A stretch of 64,000 nt of DNA, from positions 1 through 64,000 of the forward strand of contig JBGSXL010000013.1 in the NCBI GenBank assembly GCA_041751425.1, written 5' to 3'. This document shows positions 1 to 8,545 of the stretch, one piece after another. The translations under genes were made by a program, and so were the position numbers. Numbering within the stretch: position 1 is the stretch's first letter; each line of letters opens with the position of its first letter. The notes below the pieces were generated by a model. That model was given only the letters and a program-made list of their open reading frames with translations, was not told the origin of the DNA and did no database searches. This DNA is from JAVVEG01 sp041751425 (lineage in GTDB: Bacteria > Pseudomonadota > Gammaproteobacteria > Pseudomonadales > Pseudohongiellaceae).

Positions 1-38
1 TCCAACAAACGGGCAACGAACTTGAGTCTTTCGTCCAT
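1..38 (-). CDS. IS481-family transposase, N-terminal fragment (cut by window edge)
   Basis: Only 12 complete codons are visible: MDERLKFVARLL, starting at the ATG complement of 36-38. This matches the highly conserved beginning of IS481-type DDE transposases (MDERL.FVARLL.GE..). The catalytic domain would lie to the left of the window. Whether the element is intact cannot be judged. Confidence 0.6.
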   Translation of the reverse strand, partial: MDERLKFVARLL

Positions 39-131
39 ATGGTTACTCTCATTCCAAGGCATCTGGAGATCTCCCCCAAATGCTTAAATGTGTAACCTAT
101 GTCTCCGGTATAGTCTGTAACCTATGTGTCA
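1..131 (-). mobile_element. IS481-family insertion sequence, 5' end only (runs off left edge)
   Basis: The minus strand reads from an outer end near 131 (begins TGACAC) into a leader that contains a sequence twice (TAACCTATGT on the plus strand, at 103-112 and 118-127), then into a start codon at 38. Repeated AACCTATGT-type ends and the protein start are typical of IS481-family elements. The exact tip at 131 is an inference; the other end lies outside the window, so target-site duplications cannot be examined. Confidence 0.65.
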
Positions 132-140
132 GGTTGCTCA

Positions 141-174
141 ATGCCCTGCTCGCAAGAGTAGGGCATTTTTGTTT
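141..174 (+). terminator. Rho-independent terminator, plus strand
   Basis: An 11-bp stem (ATGCCCTGCTC pairing with GAGTAGGGCAT, one G-T pair) with a GCAA tetraloop is followed by TTTTTGTTT. It would end a plus-strand transcript coming from the left, that is from beyond or within the IS481 element. The gene it originally served is not visible, which suggests the IS inserted between that gene and its terminator. Confidence 0.8.
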
Positions 175-458
175 GGCGTATCTGGAAGAAAGAACTCCTC
201 AGTTCGACAAAACGCACCGCGTTTTGGACAGCCACAGGCTGCCCCGCAGGGGTGAGGTATTTGGCTAAGCCAAATGCCGAATCAATCTCTCCTCGAATTC
301 GAGATGACTCAAACCGATGGAAGAATTAGAATCTGGGGCAAGGTCCCTGAAATGAACAATCGAATTCTACGCGTCCCGAGCCTTCCACCATGCTGATCTA
401 CATCCTCGACCTCTTTGCCGCAATAGAACCACTTTCATAAAGCTCGGAAACTCGTCAA
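175..458. other. Non-coding, palindrome-rich stretch between the IS end and the first gene
   Basis: No convincing gene. It holds three perfect or near-perfect small palindromes: AAAACGC-ACC-GCGTTTT at 209-225, ATTTGGCT-A-AGCCAAAT at 258-274, and CTCGAATTCGAG near 293-304. They may be decayed repeat or insertion-sequence material. The 3' end of the minus-strand phospholipase D gene lies just right of it; no clear terminator for that gene was seen. Confidence 0.5.
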
Positions 459-1724
459 TCAGAGCTGAGACTTGATTGGCAACAGAATGGTTTCGGAGAT
501 TTTTTCGCTTAGCGGACGACTCTGCCAGCGAGATAGAGAATACAACTCAGCCGACTGCAGATCGATCTCAAACACTTCTGTCATCTGCGCGGCAAATTCA
601 CTGTTGTAAATATTCAGGCTGGCCTCATCATTCAATCGAATTGAGCGCATATCGAAGTTAGTTGAACCCACCGAAACAAACTGCCTGTCAATGACGAGCA
701 ACTTGGTATGCAGCATGGTCGGTTGGTAGACGTGTATCTCGGCACCGGCCAGCAGCAGTTCACCCCAATCAGACTTGGAGGCAATTTTAACAGTCAGCGA
801 ATCGATGTGTGGCCCGGGAACCAGGATGCGAACGCGTACGTCGCGATCAAGTGCTGTGATCAATGCCTGTATCAGCAACTTGTCCGGGACAAAGTAGGCG
901 GCCGCCAGATCGATGGTTTCAGCGGCTGCTGCTATCGCAAGCAGATACATCAGATGCATGCTCTCGCTCCCGCCCGATGGTGAAGCAACAAACACGTGTG
1001 CATCCATCTCGCCTTCAACCTGCAGCGGAGGAAAGTAGCTTGCACCGTTCAATACCTGGCCTGTGGTCTTGATCCAATTATCATTGAAGGCGGCTTGCAA
1101 TTGCGCCACCGCTGGACCTTCGATACGAAAATGCGTATCACGCCATTGCTCCGGGCTGCCACCGTCGCCACGCCAGTGATCCGCAATGCCGACGCCACCA
1201 GTGAAGCCAATACGACCATCTATTACGAGCAGTTTACGGTGGGTACGATTGTTCATGCGACCGAGGTTGTACCAGTTGAGCGGGCGATAGCGATGTAGTT
1301 TCACACCGGCATCTTCCATCGAATCCAGCAGAGTTTGTTCCATTTGGGTGCTGCCCACCCAATCGACAATGACGGTCACCGGTATACCTGCGCGGGAGCG
1401 CTCAGAAAGTGCTTCTGAAAACTCTTCACCAACTTCACCCGACCAATAAATGAAAGTTTCGAATGTGACAGATGTCTGCGCGGAACGAATGGCCTGCAGC
1501 ATTGCAGGAAAAATCTCGTCACCGTTTTGCAGCGCGGTTATCTGATTGCCTAGTTCAATTGCAGGCCCTAAAAGAACCGACATTTCGCGGCGAAACTGGG
1601 GGTCGGAGACGGCATAGCGATGTTCAACCGTGCGATCCATTACCTTGTCGGATGTTTTGAAGTTTTCAAACAATACCAACACCAAGCTGGTAGCCAGAAT
1701 AGTGAATCCTATAATCCATAACAT
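459..1724 (-). CDS. Cardiolipin synthase-like phospholipase D protein (ClsB/YbhO type)
   Basis: Inner-membrane-anchored phosphatidyltransferase of the PLD superfamily, which condenses phospholipids to cardiolipin or a related lipid. With the start at 1724 the protein has 421 residues: one N-terminal membrane helix (residues 1-20, MLWIIGFTILATSLVLVLF) and two HKD catalytic motifs, H162-x-K164 followed by D169, and H339-x-K341 followed by D346, each followed by the usual G-S/T-G context. An open frame runs up to 1877, but those 51 residues are polar, overlap the upstream mscS gene and are not family-like, so the internal ATG at 1724 is preferred. It lies 88 bases downstream of the MscS gene on the same strand. 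Both deal with membrane stress. Exact lipid product unknown. Confidence 0.85.
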   Translation of the reverse strand: MLWIIGFTILATSLVLVLFENFKTSDKVMDRTVEHRYAVSDPQFRREMSVLLGPAIELGNQITALQNGDEIFPAMLQAIRSAQTSVTFETFIYWSGEVGEEFSEALSERSRAGIPVTVIVDWVGSTQMEQTLLDSMEDAGVKLHRYRPLNWYNLGRMNNRTHRKLLVIDGRIGFTGGVGIADHWRGDGGSPEQWRDTHFRIEGPAVAQLQAAFNDNWIKTTGQVLNGASYFPPLQVEGEMDAHVFVASPSGGSESMHLMYLLAIAAAAETIDLAAAYFVPDKLLIQALITALDRDVRVRILVPGPHIDSLTVKIASKSDWGELLLAGAEIHVYQPTMLHTKLLVIDRQFVSVGSTNFDMRSIRLNDEASLNIYNSEFAAQMTEVFEIDLQSAELYSLSRWQSRPLSEKISETILLPIKSQL

Positions 1725-1812
1725 AAATCTTCGGCTCTTGGTCACTGAAATCCCAACCTTGGTTGCGGGCTTACAAAACGGTGTCGGTGCGTTACTCCTT
1801 AGCGAAGATTGG

Positions 1813-2967
1813 TCACTCCTTCGGAGCAGGGTGCTGAAGCAAGTCCTCGCCCTTATGGCTCGCACGTTCGCGGGCAACCTGCATGTCGAGATCGTGGTTC
1901 ACCGATACATCGGGCTGAATCTCTTCAGACAAGCGCGGTTTTCTCACGGCCGGCTCGGTAGTGCTACCCGTCTCAAAAGCTTCCGCGTTGTGAGTTGCAC
2001 TGATAAGTTGCACCCGGTAAATTGGCTCGGGCATATCCATGCCTGCGTCTTCGATCGCGCACTTTACCTGCCTGATCGCCTCGCTGCGGGTCTTGAGAAA
2101 ATCAACCTTGCGCTGATCCAGCCACGCGGAAAAAACTATCAGCACTGATGAATCTCCGATCGACTGGATCGTAGCCTGTGGTTCTGGCTCGGTTGCGATT
2201 GCCGGTATTTTTCGTAGCGTCTCCATGCCAAGTTGTCGAACCGCGCTGAGGTCTTCCTCTGTGCCGATCCCCAAGGTGAATTGCAGCCGCCGCATCGGGT
2301 TGCGGGTGTAGTTAAGCAAAACACCCTTGAACACCATTGCGTTAGGAAGGCGCAGGTGGTTGCCATCCATGGTCATAAGGATCGTGGCACGGGAATTAAG
2401 CGATATCACCTTGCCCTCATGGCCATCAAGCATAATGTGGTCGCCCGGTTCGAATGGCCGACGCAGACTTAGCAGCATGCCGGCCAGGTGATTCTCGGCG
2501 ATGTCCCGGAAAGCAAAACCCAGCATGATGCCAAGCACGCCTGCTGATCCCAGTACTGCCCCAACCAGTGCGGTAGCTCCAAGCAGATCCAGTGCAATCA
2601 ACACGCCGATTAAAAATGTCACCAAATGCACGCCACGACGCAGCAGGCTGTCCAGATACGGATTATTGCTACCCCAGCGCAACAGGTGAAGTCTTCTGGC
2701 CAGCCAACGTCCAAACCAGACGAACACCACTACAATCGCAGTTGCGACTAGCAATAAAGGCAGGGCGGCGACCATACGCATCAGCCTCTCCTGTGTTTGA
2801 TCGAAGGCTGGAATCGTGCGCTCGCGTACGCTGGTGACAACTTGCGCAGCGATACGGTCATCATCTTGTTCGACGCGAGCGTTTTCCTGAGCGACCGCTG
2901 TATTTAGCGGGAGCGCGCACACGAGTATCAGAAGCACAATACTCCGGTGGAGGGCGGAGTTGATCAT
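1813..2967 (-). CDS. Small-conductance mechanosensitive channel, MscS family, with signal peptide
   Basis: Stretch-activated channel of the inner membrane that releases solutes at hypo-osmotic shock. 384 residues from the ATG at 2967, chosen because GGAG lies 4 bases upstream and a signal peptide follows (hydrophobic residues 9-22, cleavage near AVA-Q at 26). Then come a periplasmic segment, membrane helices near 67-90 and 113-130, and a glycine/alanine-rich pore helix at about 132-152 (GAVLGSAGVLGIMLGFAFRD), followed by the MscS beta domain (PFEPGDHIMLDG, LPNA..FKGVLLNYT). The open frame extends to 3042, but without a good ribosome site. First gene of a probable two-gene unit with the cardiolipin synthase-like gene. 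Confidence 0.88.
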   Translation of the reverse strand: MINSALHRSIVLLILVCALPLNTAVAQENARVEQDDDRIAAQVVTSVRERTIPAFDQTQERLMRMVAALPLLLVATAIVVVFVWFGRWLARRLHLLRWGSNNPYLDSLLRRGVHLVTFLIGVLIALDLLGATALVGAVLGSAGVLGIMLGFAFRDIAENHLAGMLLSLRRPFEPGDHIMLDGHEGKVISLNSRATILMTMDGNHLRLPNAMVFKGVLLNYTRNPMRRLQFTLGIGTEEDLSAVRQLGMETLRKIPAIATEPEPQATIQSIGDSSVLIVFSAWLDQRKVDFLKTRSEAIRQVKCAIEDAGMDMPEPIYRVQLISATHNAEAFETGSTTEPAVRKPRLSEEIQPDVSVNHDLDMQVARERASHKGEDLLQHPAPKE

Positions 2968-3077
2968 GAGTCTCCGTAATCGCATTCTAAATCCATAGGC
3001 GACTCCCAGCATTCCTATCAGGTGCGTACGCAGCAGAGTCACTCAGTGATGATGGTTGTGTCGGTGCGCTGTCCCAC

Positions 3078-3122
3078 TGAGCGCAAAAACGGAACTAGAT
3101 TGAGCGCAAAACGGAACTAGAT
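3078..3122. repeat. Tandem direct repeat, 23 + 22 bases
   Basis: TGAGCGCAAAAACGGAACTAGAT-like unit twice in a row (3078-3100 and 3101-3122), identical except for one A in the A-run. Short repeated units with the GCGCAAAACGGAAC character resemble the multiple terminal repeats of IS21-family elements, so this may be an insertion-sequence scar; that identification is from memory and unproven. It lies upstream of katE. Confidence 0.6.
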
Positions 3123-3151
3123 GACAGCTGCAATTTCGGGGTGGTGCATGA

Positions 3152-3165
3152 GTTCGATATCGAAC
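3152..3165. promoter_or_regulatory. Perfect 14-bp palindrome upstream of katE (candidate operator)
   Basis: GTTCGATATCGAAC is a perfect inverted repeat 94 bases ahead of the katE start. A dimeric regulator could bind it. No regulator is encoded next door, and a palindrome of this length can arise by chance, so this is only a candidate. Confidence 0.3.
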
Positions 3166-3259
3166 AGACAGCTTTCCTCATCTGCTTGAAAATCAATTAA
3201 CACTCGCAGTTGCATCGGCACTTCAAACTTCTGTATTCCCCACACCCCGGAGAAGAATT

Positions 3260-5650
3260 ATGGCTACGAAAAAAAAACCTGCTCGGTCGTCACAAATGAA
3301 AAATAAGAACGAAATGACCGGTAAAGCAGCGCAGAGCCAAGATGGGGTGCTCAGATCAAACGACATCGTCGCTGCACAGGCTAAAGCGAGTGACGATTTC
3401 GTTGCTGCAATGCCTTACAACAATAATAAAGAACTCGAGTACGGTCATGATAACGCTGTGGCACCGCAGCCTGGTGAAACTGTAGAGCCGGACTCCAATA
3501 CATTGACTGCAAGCACGATGACAGAAAAAACCGAGACTGAAAAAACCGGCGGCTGCGCTACGCTGGGAACTAATTCGACAGTGGCTTCTCTCGACAGAGT
3601 CAGGGTCGATGCAAGCAATCAACATTTGACGACCAACCAAGGCGTTCCAATCAGCGACAATCAAAATACATTGAAAGTCGGATTGCGTGGACCATCGTTA
3701 CTGGAAGACTTTATTCTGCGGGAGAAAATTACCCATTTTGATCACGAACGCATTCCGGAACGAATTGTTCATGCACGTGGTTCAGGTGCGCACGGATATT
3801 TCGAAGCTTATGACGCGTTCACCAAATACACACGCGCAGCGCCATTTGCCGAGAAAGGTAAGATCACACCGGTGTTCGCTCGCTTTTCAACGGTAGCCGG
3901 GGAACGTGGTTCGAAAGACACCGCTCGAGATGCGCGTGGTTTCGCGGTCAAATTCTACAGTGATGAAGGTAACTGGGACCTGGTTGGCAACAACATCCCG
4001 GTATTCTTTATTCAGGATGCAATGAAATTTCCCGATCTGGTTCATGCCGTCAAACCAGAGCCGCATCACGGCATGCCTCAGGCTGCATCTGCGCATGATA
4101 CGTTCTGGGACTTCGTTTCGCTGATGCCGGAATCCACGCACATGCTGATGTGGGTGATGTCGGATCGCGGGATACCACGCAGCTATCGCATGATGCAGGG
4201 TTTTGGTGTGCATACATTTCGCCTGATCAACGACAAAGGGGAATCCGTATTCTGCAAATTTCACTGGAAGCCGCTACTGGGAACTCATTCACTGGTCTGG
4301 GACGAAGCTGTGAAAATATCCGGTGCAGATCCCGATTTTCACCGCCGTGATTTGTGGGAAGCGATTGAGTCCGGCGAATTCCCGGAATGGGAATTGGGGC
4401 TGCAAATATTTACTGAGAAGCAAGCAGACAGTTTTAGCTTCGACGTTCTCGACGCTACAAAAATAATTCCTGAAGAACTCGTGCCGCTTACGCCTGTCGG
4501 GCGCATGGTTCTTAACCGCAATCCGGACAACTTTTTTGCCGAAACAGAGCAAGTCGCGTTCTGCACAGCGCACATCATACCCGGAATCGATTTCTCCAAT
4601 GATCCGTTGCTCGCCGGTCGCATTCATTCCTATGTCGATACGCAGATCACACGTCTCGGTGGTCCCAATTTTCACGAGATCCCCATTAACTCGCCGGTAA
4701 CACCAGTACAGAATAATCAACGCGATGGTTTGCACCGACAGGCGATTAATCGCGGTCGTGTGGCATATGAGCCGAATTCACTGGCGGGTGGGTGTCCCTT
4801 TCAAGCCGGAGCAGCAGGATTCGTTTCCTTCCCGGAGCACATTACCGAAGATAAAGTTCGTGGCAAGGCAGAGAAATTTGCAGAGCATTATGCGCAGGCG
4901 ACTTTGTTCTTCAACAGTCAGACAGATGTGGAAAAAACCCATATCGCCGCCGCATTTCGTTTCGAGTTGAGCAAAGTGGGTGTCGTCGCCATTCGTGAGC
5001 GGATGGTGTCCTCGCTGGTGAATGTTTCAGCAGAGCTTGCTGCTGAGGTCGCAGCTGGATTGGGCATGGAAGTACCCACTGCTATGCCCAAAGCCGGTGC
5101 CAAGCAAAAAAAACCAGAAGTTACTGTTTCACCGGCTTTATCGTTGATGGCTCTGCCTGGAGAAGGTGGTATTCGTACACGGCAGATAGCCGTGTTAGTT
5201 GAGAATGGTGTTCACCATGCCTCGCTCGTCGATATACATGGGGCGCTCACCGATGCAGGCGCCGTTGTTCATTTAGTGGGACCACGAGTGGGGATGTTCG
5301 TAAGCGACTCCGGTGCGGAACTGGAAGCCAATAAATCGATGGAAAATTCGCCGGGATTCCTGTTCGATGCACTGGTGCTGCCAGACGGCGCCGAAGCTGT
5401 TCAGGCGCTCGCGGGTAACGGTCACACTATGGGGTATATCAAAGATCTGTTCCGGCATTGCAAAGCGATTCTCGCTTTGGGTGCCGGACGGGAATTGCTG
5501 GAGATGGCGGGAGTAGGGTCAGGCATGGATGCTGACGCAGGCATACTCATTGCGGACGTTAAAGATGCAGCCGGAACTGCGCCGGAATTCATCAAAGCTA
5601 TTGCTGCGCATCGTCATCTGGCTCGCGACAGTGATCCGCCCAGTAAATGA
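3260..5650 (+). CDS. katE: Large-subunit catalase HPII (clade 2)
   Basis: Cytoplasmic heme catalase that dismutates H2O2 to water and oxygen. At 796 residues it belongs to the large clade: a long polar N-terminal extension (about 1-120), the catalase core with distal heme H178 (GSGAHGYFE), the RFSTVAGERGSKDTARDARGF signature (residues 208 onward), heme-ligand Y458 in HSYVDTQITRLGG, and a C-terminal DJ-1/PfpI-like domain from about residue 630 (QIAVLVENGVHH). The start has an excellent ribosome site (GGAGAAGAATT-ATG). It is the first gene of a seven-ORF plus-strand run; its stop overlaps the next start (ATGA). In the family, katE is usually controlled by the general stress response; no matching promoter could be assigned here. 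Confidence 0.97.
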   Translation: MATKKKPARSSQMKNKNEMTGKAAQSQDGVLRSNDIVAAQAKASDDFVAAMPYNNNKELEYGHDNAVAPQPGETVEPDSNTLTASTMTEKTETEKTGGCATLGTNSTVASLDRVRVDASNQHLTTNQGVPISDNQNTLKVGLRGPSLLEDFILREKITHFDHERIPERIVHARGSGAHGYFEAYDAFTKYTRAAPFAEKGKITPVFARFSTVAGERGSKDTARDARGFAVKFYSDEGNWDLVGNNIPVFFIQDAMKFPDLVHAVKPEPHHGMPQAASAHDTFWDFVSLMPESTHMLMWVMSDRGIPRSYRMMQGFGVHTFRLINDKGESVFCKFHWKPLLGTHSLVWDEAVKISGADPDFHRRDLWEAIESGEFPEWELGLQIFTEKQADSFSFDVLDATKIIPEELVPLTPVGRMVLNRNPDNFFAETEQVAFCTAHIIPGIDFSNDPLLAGRIHSYVDTQITRLGGPNFHEIPINSPVTPVQNNQRDGLHRQAINRGRVAYEPNSLAGGCPFQAGAAGFVSFPEHITEDKVRGKAEKFAEHYAQATLFFNSQTDVEKTHIAAAFRFELSKVGVVAIRERMVSSLVNVSAELAAEVAAGLGMEVPTAMPKAGAKQKKPEVTVSPALSLMALPGEGGIRTRQIAVLVENGVHHASLVDIHGALTDAGAVVHLVGPRVGMFVSDSGAELEANKSMENSPGFLFDALVLPDGAEAVQALAGNGHTMGYIKDLFRHCKAILALGAGRELLEMAGVGSGMDADAGILIADVKDAAGTAPEFIKAIAAHRHLARDSDPPSK

Positions 5651-6279
5651 TAAAACTCACCTCAGACAGACTGCGCTTTATTCTAAGTCGGATTAAAGAG
5701 CGTTTATGGGTTAAGCCACTGGCGCTTTGCATCCTGTCGATTGGTGGTGCATTCATCGCCAAGCTTGCTGACGACACCGGTCTTGCCCGGGTGTTGCCCA
5801 GGATCAATCTTGATTCTGTTGAAACCCTGCTGTCAATCATGGCCTCCAGCATGCTGATTATCGCAATGTTTGCGGTAGGCTCCATGGTTTCCGCTTATGT
5901 TTCCGCCAGCAATAGCGCCACGCCTCGTTCTATACCGCTGGTAATTGCTGATGACGTTACTCAAAACGCGTTATCAGCTTTTATAGGCGCTTTTATTTTC
6001 AGTCTGGTTTCTTTGATTGCCGTCCAGAATAGTTATTTTGGCTCTGCAGGACTGTTTGCAATATTTGCGCTTACCTTGCTTGTATTCGCTATCGTGATTA
6101 TCACTTTTGTGCGCTGGGTAGACAGAATTGCCCGGCTGGGTCGGGTGGTGAACACGATTGAGCAGGTGGAGAAGGCAGCCTGCAGCGCATTGGATCGTCG
6201 CCGTCATGCGCCAACGTTAGGCGGTTTGGCCGCTTCCCTGCAACAGACCAGTGGCGACAGAGTTGCAGTCTCCTCTTGA
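5647..6279 (+). pseudogene. DUF2254 membrane protein, N-terminal part (truncated)
   Basis: 210 residues with about four hydrophobic segments (near 24-40, 62-88, 112-130, 135-158). It matches the N-terminal membrane domain of DUF2254 proteins (LLSIMASSMLIIAMFAVGSM.., then VDRIARLGRVVNTIEQVE). Family members are usually over 400 residues; this one stops after the helices. The next open frame (6251-6607), in the +1 frame, carries what looks like the family's C-terminal end. Most of the soluble middle is missing, so I read this as a gene damaged by an internal deletion and frameshift, although two separately translated short proteins are possible. It overlaps katE by 4 bases. The function of DUF2254 is unknown. 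Confidence 0.55.
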
Positions 6280-6607
6280 TATGGATGAAATACAGGAAAT
6301 TGTCTATAACCGTGTTTCGGTTCCGCAGTTGGTGATTGACGACTTGTTCGACGATGCGTTCACCGCGATTGCTCGTGATAGTGCGGGTATCATTGAAGTT
6401 TCCATCCGCCTGCAGAAAGCCTTTTGCGCTTTGACCGAAACAGATGACGATGCAATGGTTACCGCCGCCAAAAAACATTCACGCATGGCGCTGGCCCGCT
6501 CGGAATTGGCCTTGTCATTTGCCGGCGATATTGAAGCTGTGCGCAGAGCAGCTGCGTTCTCGGCGGCAGCGGTGGGTTTTTTGCAGGATCGAAAATATGT
6601 TCTTTAG
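6251..6607 (+). pseudogene. DUF2254 C-terminal fragment, shifted frame
   Basis: 118 residues from a GTG at 6251 (or ATG at 6281), neither with a recognisable ribosome site. The stretch QLVIDDLFDDAFTAIARDSA followed by GIIEVSIRLQKAFCAL resembles the C-terminal helical part of DUF2254 proteins. It begins inside the end of the preceding DUF2254 ORF and ends inside the start of the yetF-like gene. Either a remnant of one broken gene or, less likely, a separate polypeptide made by coupled translation. Its reading frame stays open to the natural end, so the damage is recent or the product is kept. Confidence 0.45.
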
Positions 6608-7106
6608 TGGATGGGACAGCCTGTTGCGGACGTTGGTCGTTGGGGTGCTGGCTTATGTTGTACTGATTGTGTTCCTTCGCATCTCGGGCAAGCGGACGCT
6701 TTCCAAGACGAATGCTTTGGACCTGATAGTGACCATCGCTCTTGGCTCAACCCTGGCAACCATCCTGCTGTCCAAGGATGTTGCTCTGGCCGAAGGGGCG
6801 TTGGCTTTCGCATTGTTAATCGGATTGCAGTTCATAGTCAGTTGGTTCAGTGTCCGCGTGCGTTGGGTGCGGCGGCAGGCAACCGGGGAACCGCTTATGT
6901 TGCTTCACCGTGGTGAGTTTCTGGCATCGGCTCTGCGCCGGACGCGGGTGACCGAAGACGAAGTGCGAGCAGCAGTGCGTGGGGACGGAGTGGACTCGCT
7001 GGACAAAGTTTATGCGGTAGTTCTGGAGACTAATGGTTCGTTCAGTGTAATCAGGTCGGATGAGGGCGGAAACCATTCCAGTCTTACCGGTGTTAAAGGG
7101 CCATAG
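6597..7106 (+). CDS. YetF/DUF421 family membrane protein
   Basis: 169 residues from ATG 6597, chosen because AGGA lies about 8 bases upstream and three membrane helices follow directly (residues about 9-27, 40-58, 63-81). The conserved DUF421 features are visible: LRISGKRTLSKTNALDLIVTIALGS in the membrane part and a small soluble domain (RRTRVTEDEVRAAVRGDG, VYAVVLETNGSFSVI). The family is a widespread bacterial membrane protein of unknown function, related to YetF of Bacillus and often near stress genes. It overlaps the DUF2254 fragment by 11 bases, so translation is probably coupled. An open frame upstream to 6444 is in the shadow of the previous gene. Confidence 0.85.
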   Translation: MFFSGWDSLLRTLVVGVLAYVVLIVFLRISGKRTLSKTNALDLIVTIALGSTLATILLSKDVALAEGALAFALLIGLQFIVSWFSVRVRWVRRQATGEPLMLLHRGEFLASALRRTRVTEDEVRAAVRGDGVDSLDKVYAVVLETNGSFSVIRSDEGGNHSSLTGVKGP

Positions 7107-7134
7107 CAGTTTAAGGTAAGCATCCAGAGGCTTT

Positions 7135-8487
7135 ATGGCTGAAGAAAAAGACAGAACTACGCATTACAACAAAGGTAGCTTGACGTTACCCGGAACTGTG
7201 ATGCTGGGAACCGGCGTCATGATTGGTGCCGGTATCTTTGCGCTTACCGGCCAAATGGCGCAGATGACAGGGGCACTATTCCCACTGGCTTTTTTGGCGG
7301 CCGCAGTAATTGTAAGCTTCAGTGCGTATTCGTATATCAAAATATCTAACACCTGGCCATCCGCTGGTGGCATCGGTATGTATTTGCATAAAGCCTATGG
7401 CGACCGACTGCCAACAGCGTTTAATGCGCTGCTGATGTATTTCTCTATGGTGATCGCCCAGAGCTTTCTCGCCCGCACGTTCGGCTCCTACACCATGCAG
7501 ATCTTTGGTGGTGATGAGAGCGGCATGATGGTACCTGTTCTTGGCGTGTCTCTCATTCTTGTCGCTTTCTTTATCAATCTTTCAGGTAATCGCCTGGTCC
7601 AGGGCGTGGCCTCTTTTATCGGTGTTTTTAAAATAACAGGCATACTTGTGATCGGATTGGTGGGAATCTGGGTCGCCGACAGTATTGCTGTCGACTTCTC
7701 AAGCACAGAAGAGGCTGGAACCGTTAGCAACTTCCTTGGCGCAACAGCACTCGGGATACTGGCGTTTAAAGGATTTACGACAATCACCAACAGCGGCTCG
7801 GAGGTGAAAGACCCTACACGCAACGTTGGTCGTGCCATCGTGATTTCCATCGCGGCCTGCGTGGTGATCTACACTCTGGTTGGCTTTGCCGTAGCGAACA
7901 ATCTCTCACTGGAGGAAATCATTGCGACGCGTGACTATTCTCTGGCCGCTGCAGCGCGGCCAGCTTTGGGTGAGTATGGTGTCTGGTTCACTGTAGCCAT
8001 AGCCATGATGGCAACCGCCGGCGGTATGATTGCCAGTATATTTGCGGTTTCGCGAATGCTGGCCATGCTCACGGAAATGAAGCTGGTTCCTCACAGCCAC
8101 TTTGGCATGTCAGGAAGTATTCAGAAGCACACGCTGGTCTACACTGTGGTTTTCGGCCTGATCCTGACCGCATTGTTTGATCTGTCTCGGATCGCGGCGC
8201 TGGGTATCGTGTTCTACTTAATCATGGACATTGCTATTCATTGGGGTGTACTCCGCTATCTTCGTAAAGAACTCAAAGCCAGAGCGTGGGTGCCAATCAC
8301 GGCGATTTTTCTCGATCTACTCGTCCTCGGAGGCTTTGTCTGGGTTAAGCTGAATTCGGATCCATTTGTAATTGGAATGGCCGTTATCACAATGCTTACC
8401 ATTGCAGTCGCGGAGTACATATTCCTGAAAAAAACGGCCGGGCCCAGAGAAACTGATGAGGAGGAATCTCATGAGCACCAACACTGA
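7135..8487 (+). CDS. APC-family amino acid permease
   Basis: Inner-membrane secondary transporter of the amino acid-polyamine-organocation superfamily, 450 residues with about 12 membrane segments. The N-terminal signature LGTGVMIGAGIFALTGQMAQ is the unwound TM1 substrate-binding GxGI/F motif; FKGFTTITNSGSEVKDPTRN marks the TM6-loop region. The His/Glu-rich tail (EESHEHQH) is unusual. AGAGG lies just ahead of the ATG. Substrate cannot be read from the sequence; YfnA/YhdG-like relatives move neutral or basic amino acids. It sits 28 bases after the yetF-like gene in the katE operon. Confidence 0.88.
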   Translation: MAEEKDRTTHYNKGSLTLPGTVMLGTGVMIGAGIFALTGQMAQMTGALFPLAFLAAAVIVSFSAYSYIKISNTWPSAGGIGMYLHKAYGDRLPTAFNALLMYFSMVIAQSFLARTFGSYTMQIFGGDESGMMVPVLGVSLILVAFFINLSGNRLVQGVASFIGVFKITGILVIGLVGIWVADSIAVDFSSTEEAGTVSNFLGATALGILAFKGFTTITNSGSEVKDPTRNVGRAIVISIAACVVIYTLVGFAVANNLSLEEIIATRDYSLAAAARPALGEYGVWFTVAIAMMATAGGMIASIFAVSRMLAMLTEMKLVPHSHFGMSGSIQKHTLVYTVVFGLILTALFDLSRIAALGIVFYLIMDIAIHWGVLRYLRKELKARAWVPITAIFLDLLVLGGFVWVKLNSDPFVIGMAVITMLTIAVAEYIFLKKTAGPRETDEEESHEHQH

Positions 8488-8545
8488 AGCCCAGCATCAC
8501 GATGAGCACGCTGCGGTTGTCGGAGTGGCCATATGGGAACCGTGA
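8471..8545 (+). CDS. Possible 24-residue peptide between permease and sdhB-like gene
   Basis: ATG at 8471 with a near-ideal ribosome site (GAGGAGGAATCTC) opens a 24-codon frame beginning MSTNTEAQHHDEHAAVVGVA and ending at TGA 8543-8545. It overlaps the end of the permease and the start (8533) of the sdhB-like gene, the arrangement expected for translational coupling. Histidine-rich and acidic; no family recognised. It may be a coupling leader, or an accident of the overlap in which the strong ribosome site is left over from another start. Confidence 0.35.
   Translation: MSTNTEAQHHDEHAAVVGVAIWEP

Noticed and set aside
80..268. Plus-strand ORF over the IS end and terminator
   Set aside because: It reads through the IS481 end and a strong terminator hairpin; no coding character.
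1630..2148. Plus-strand ORF (172 codons)
   Set aside because: Covers the junction of the PLD and mscS genes on the other strand; no ribosome site or recognisable domain.
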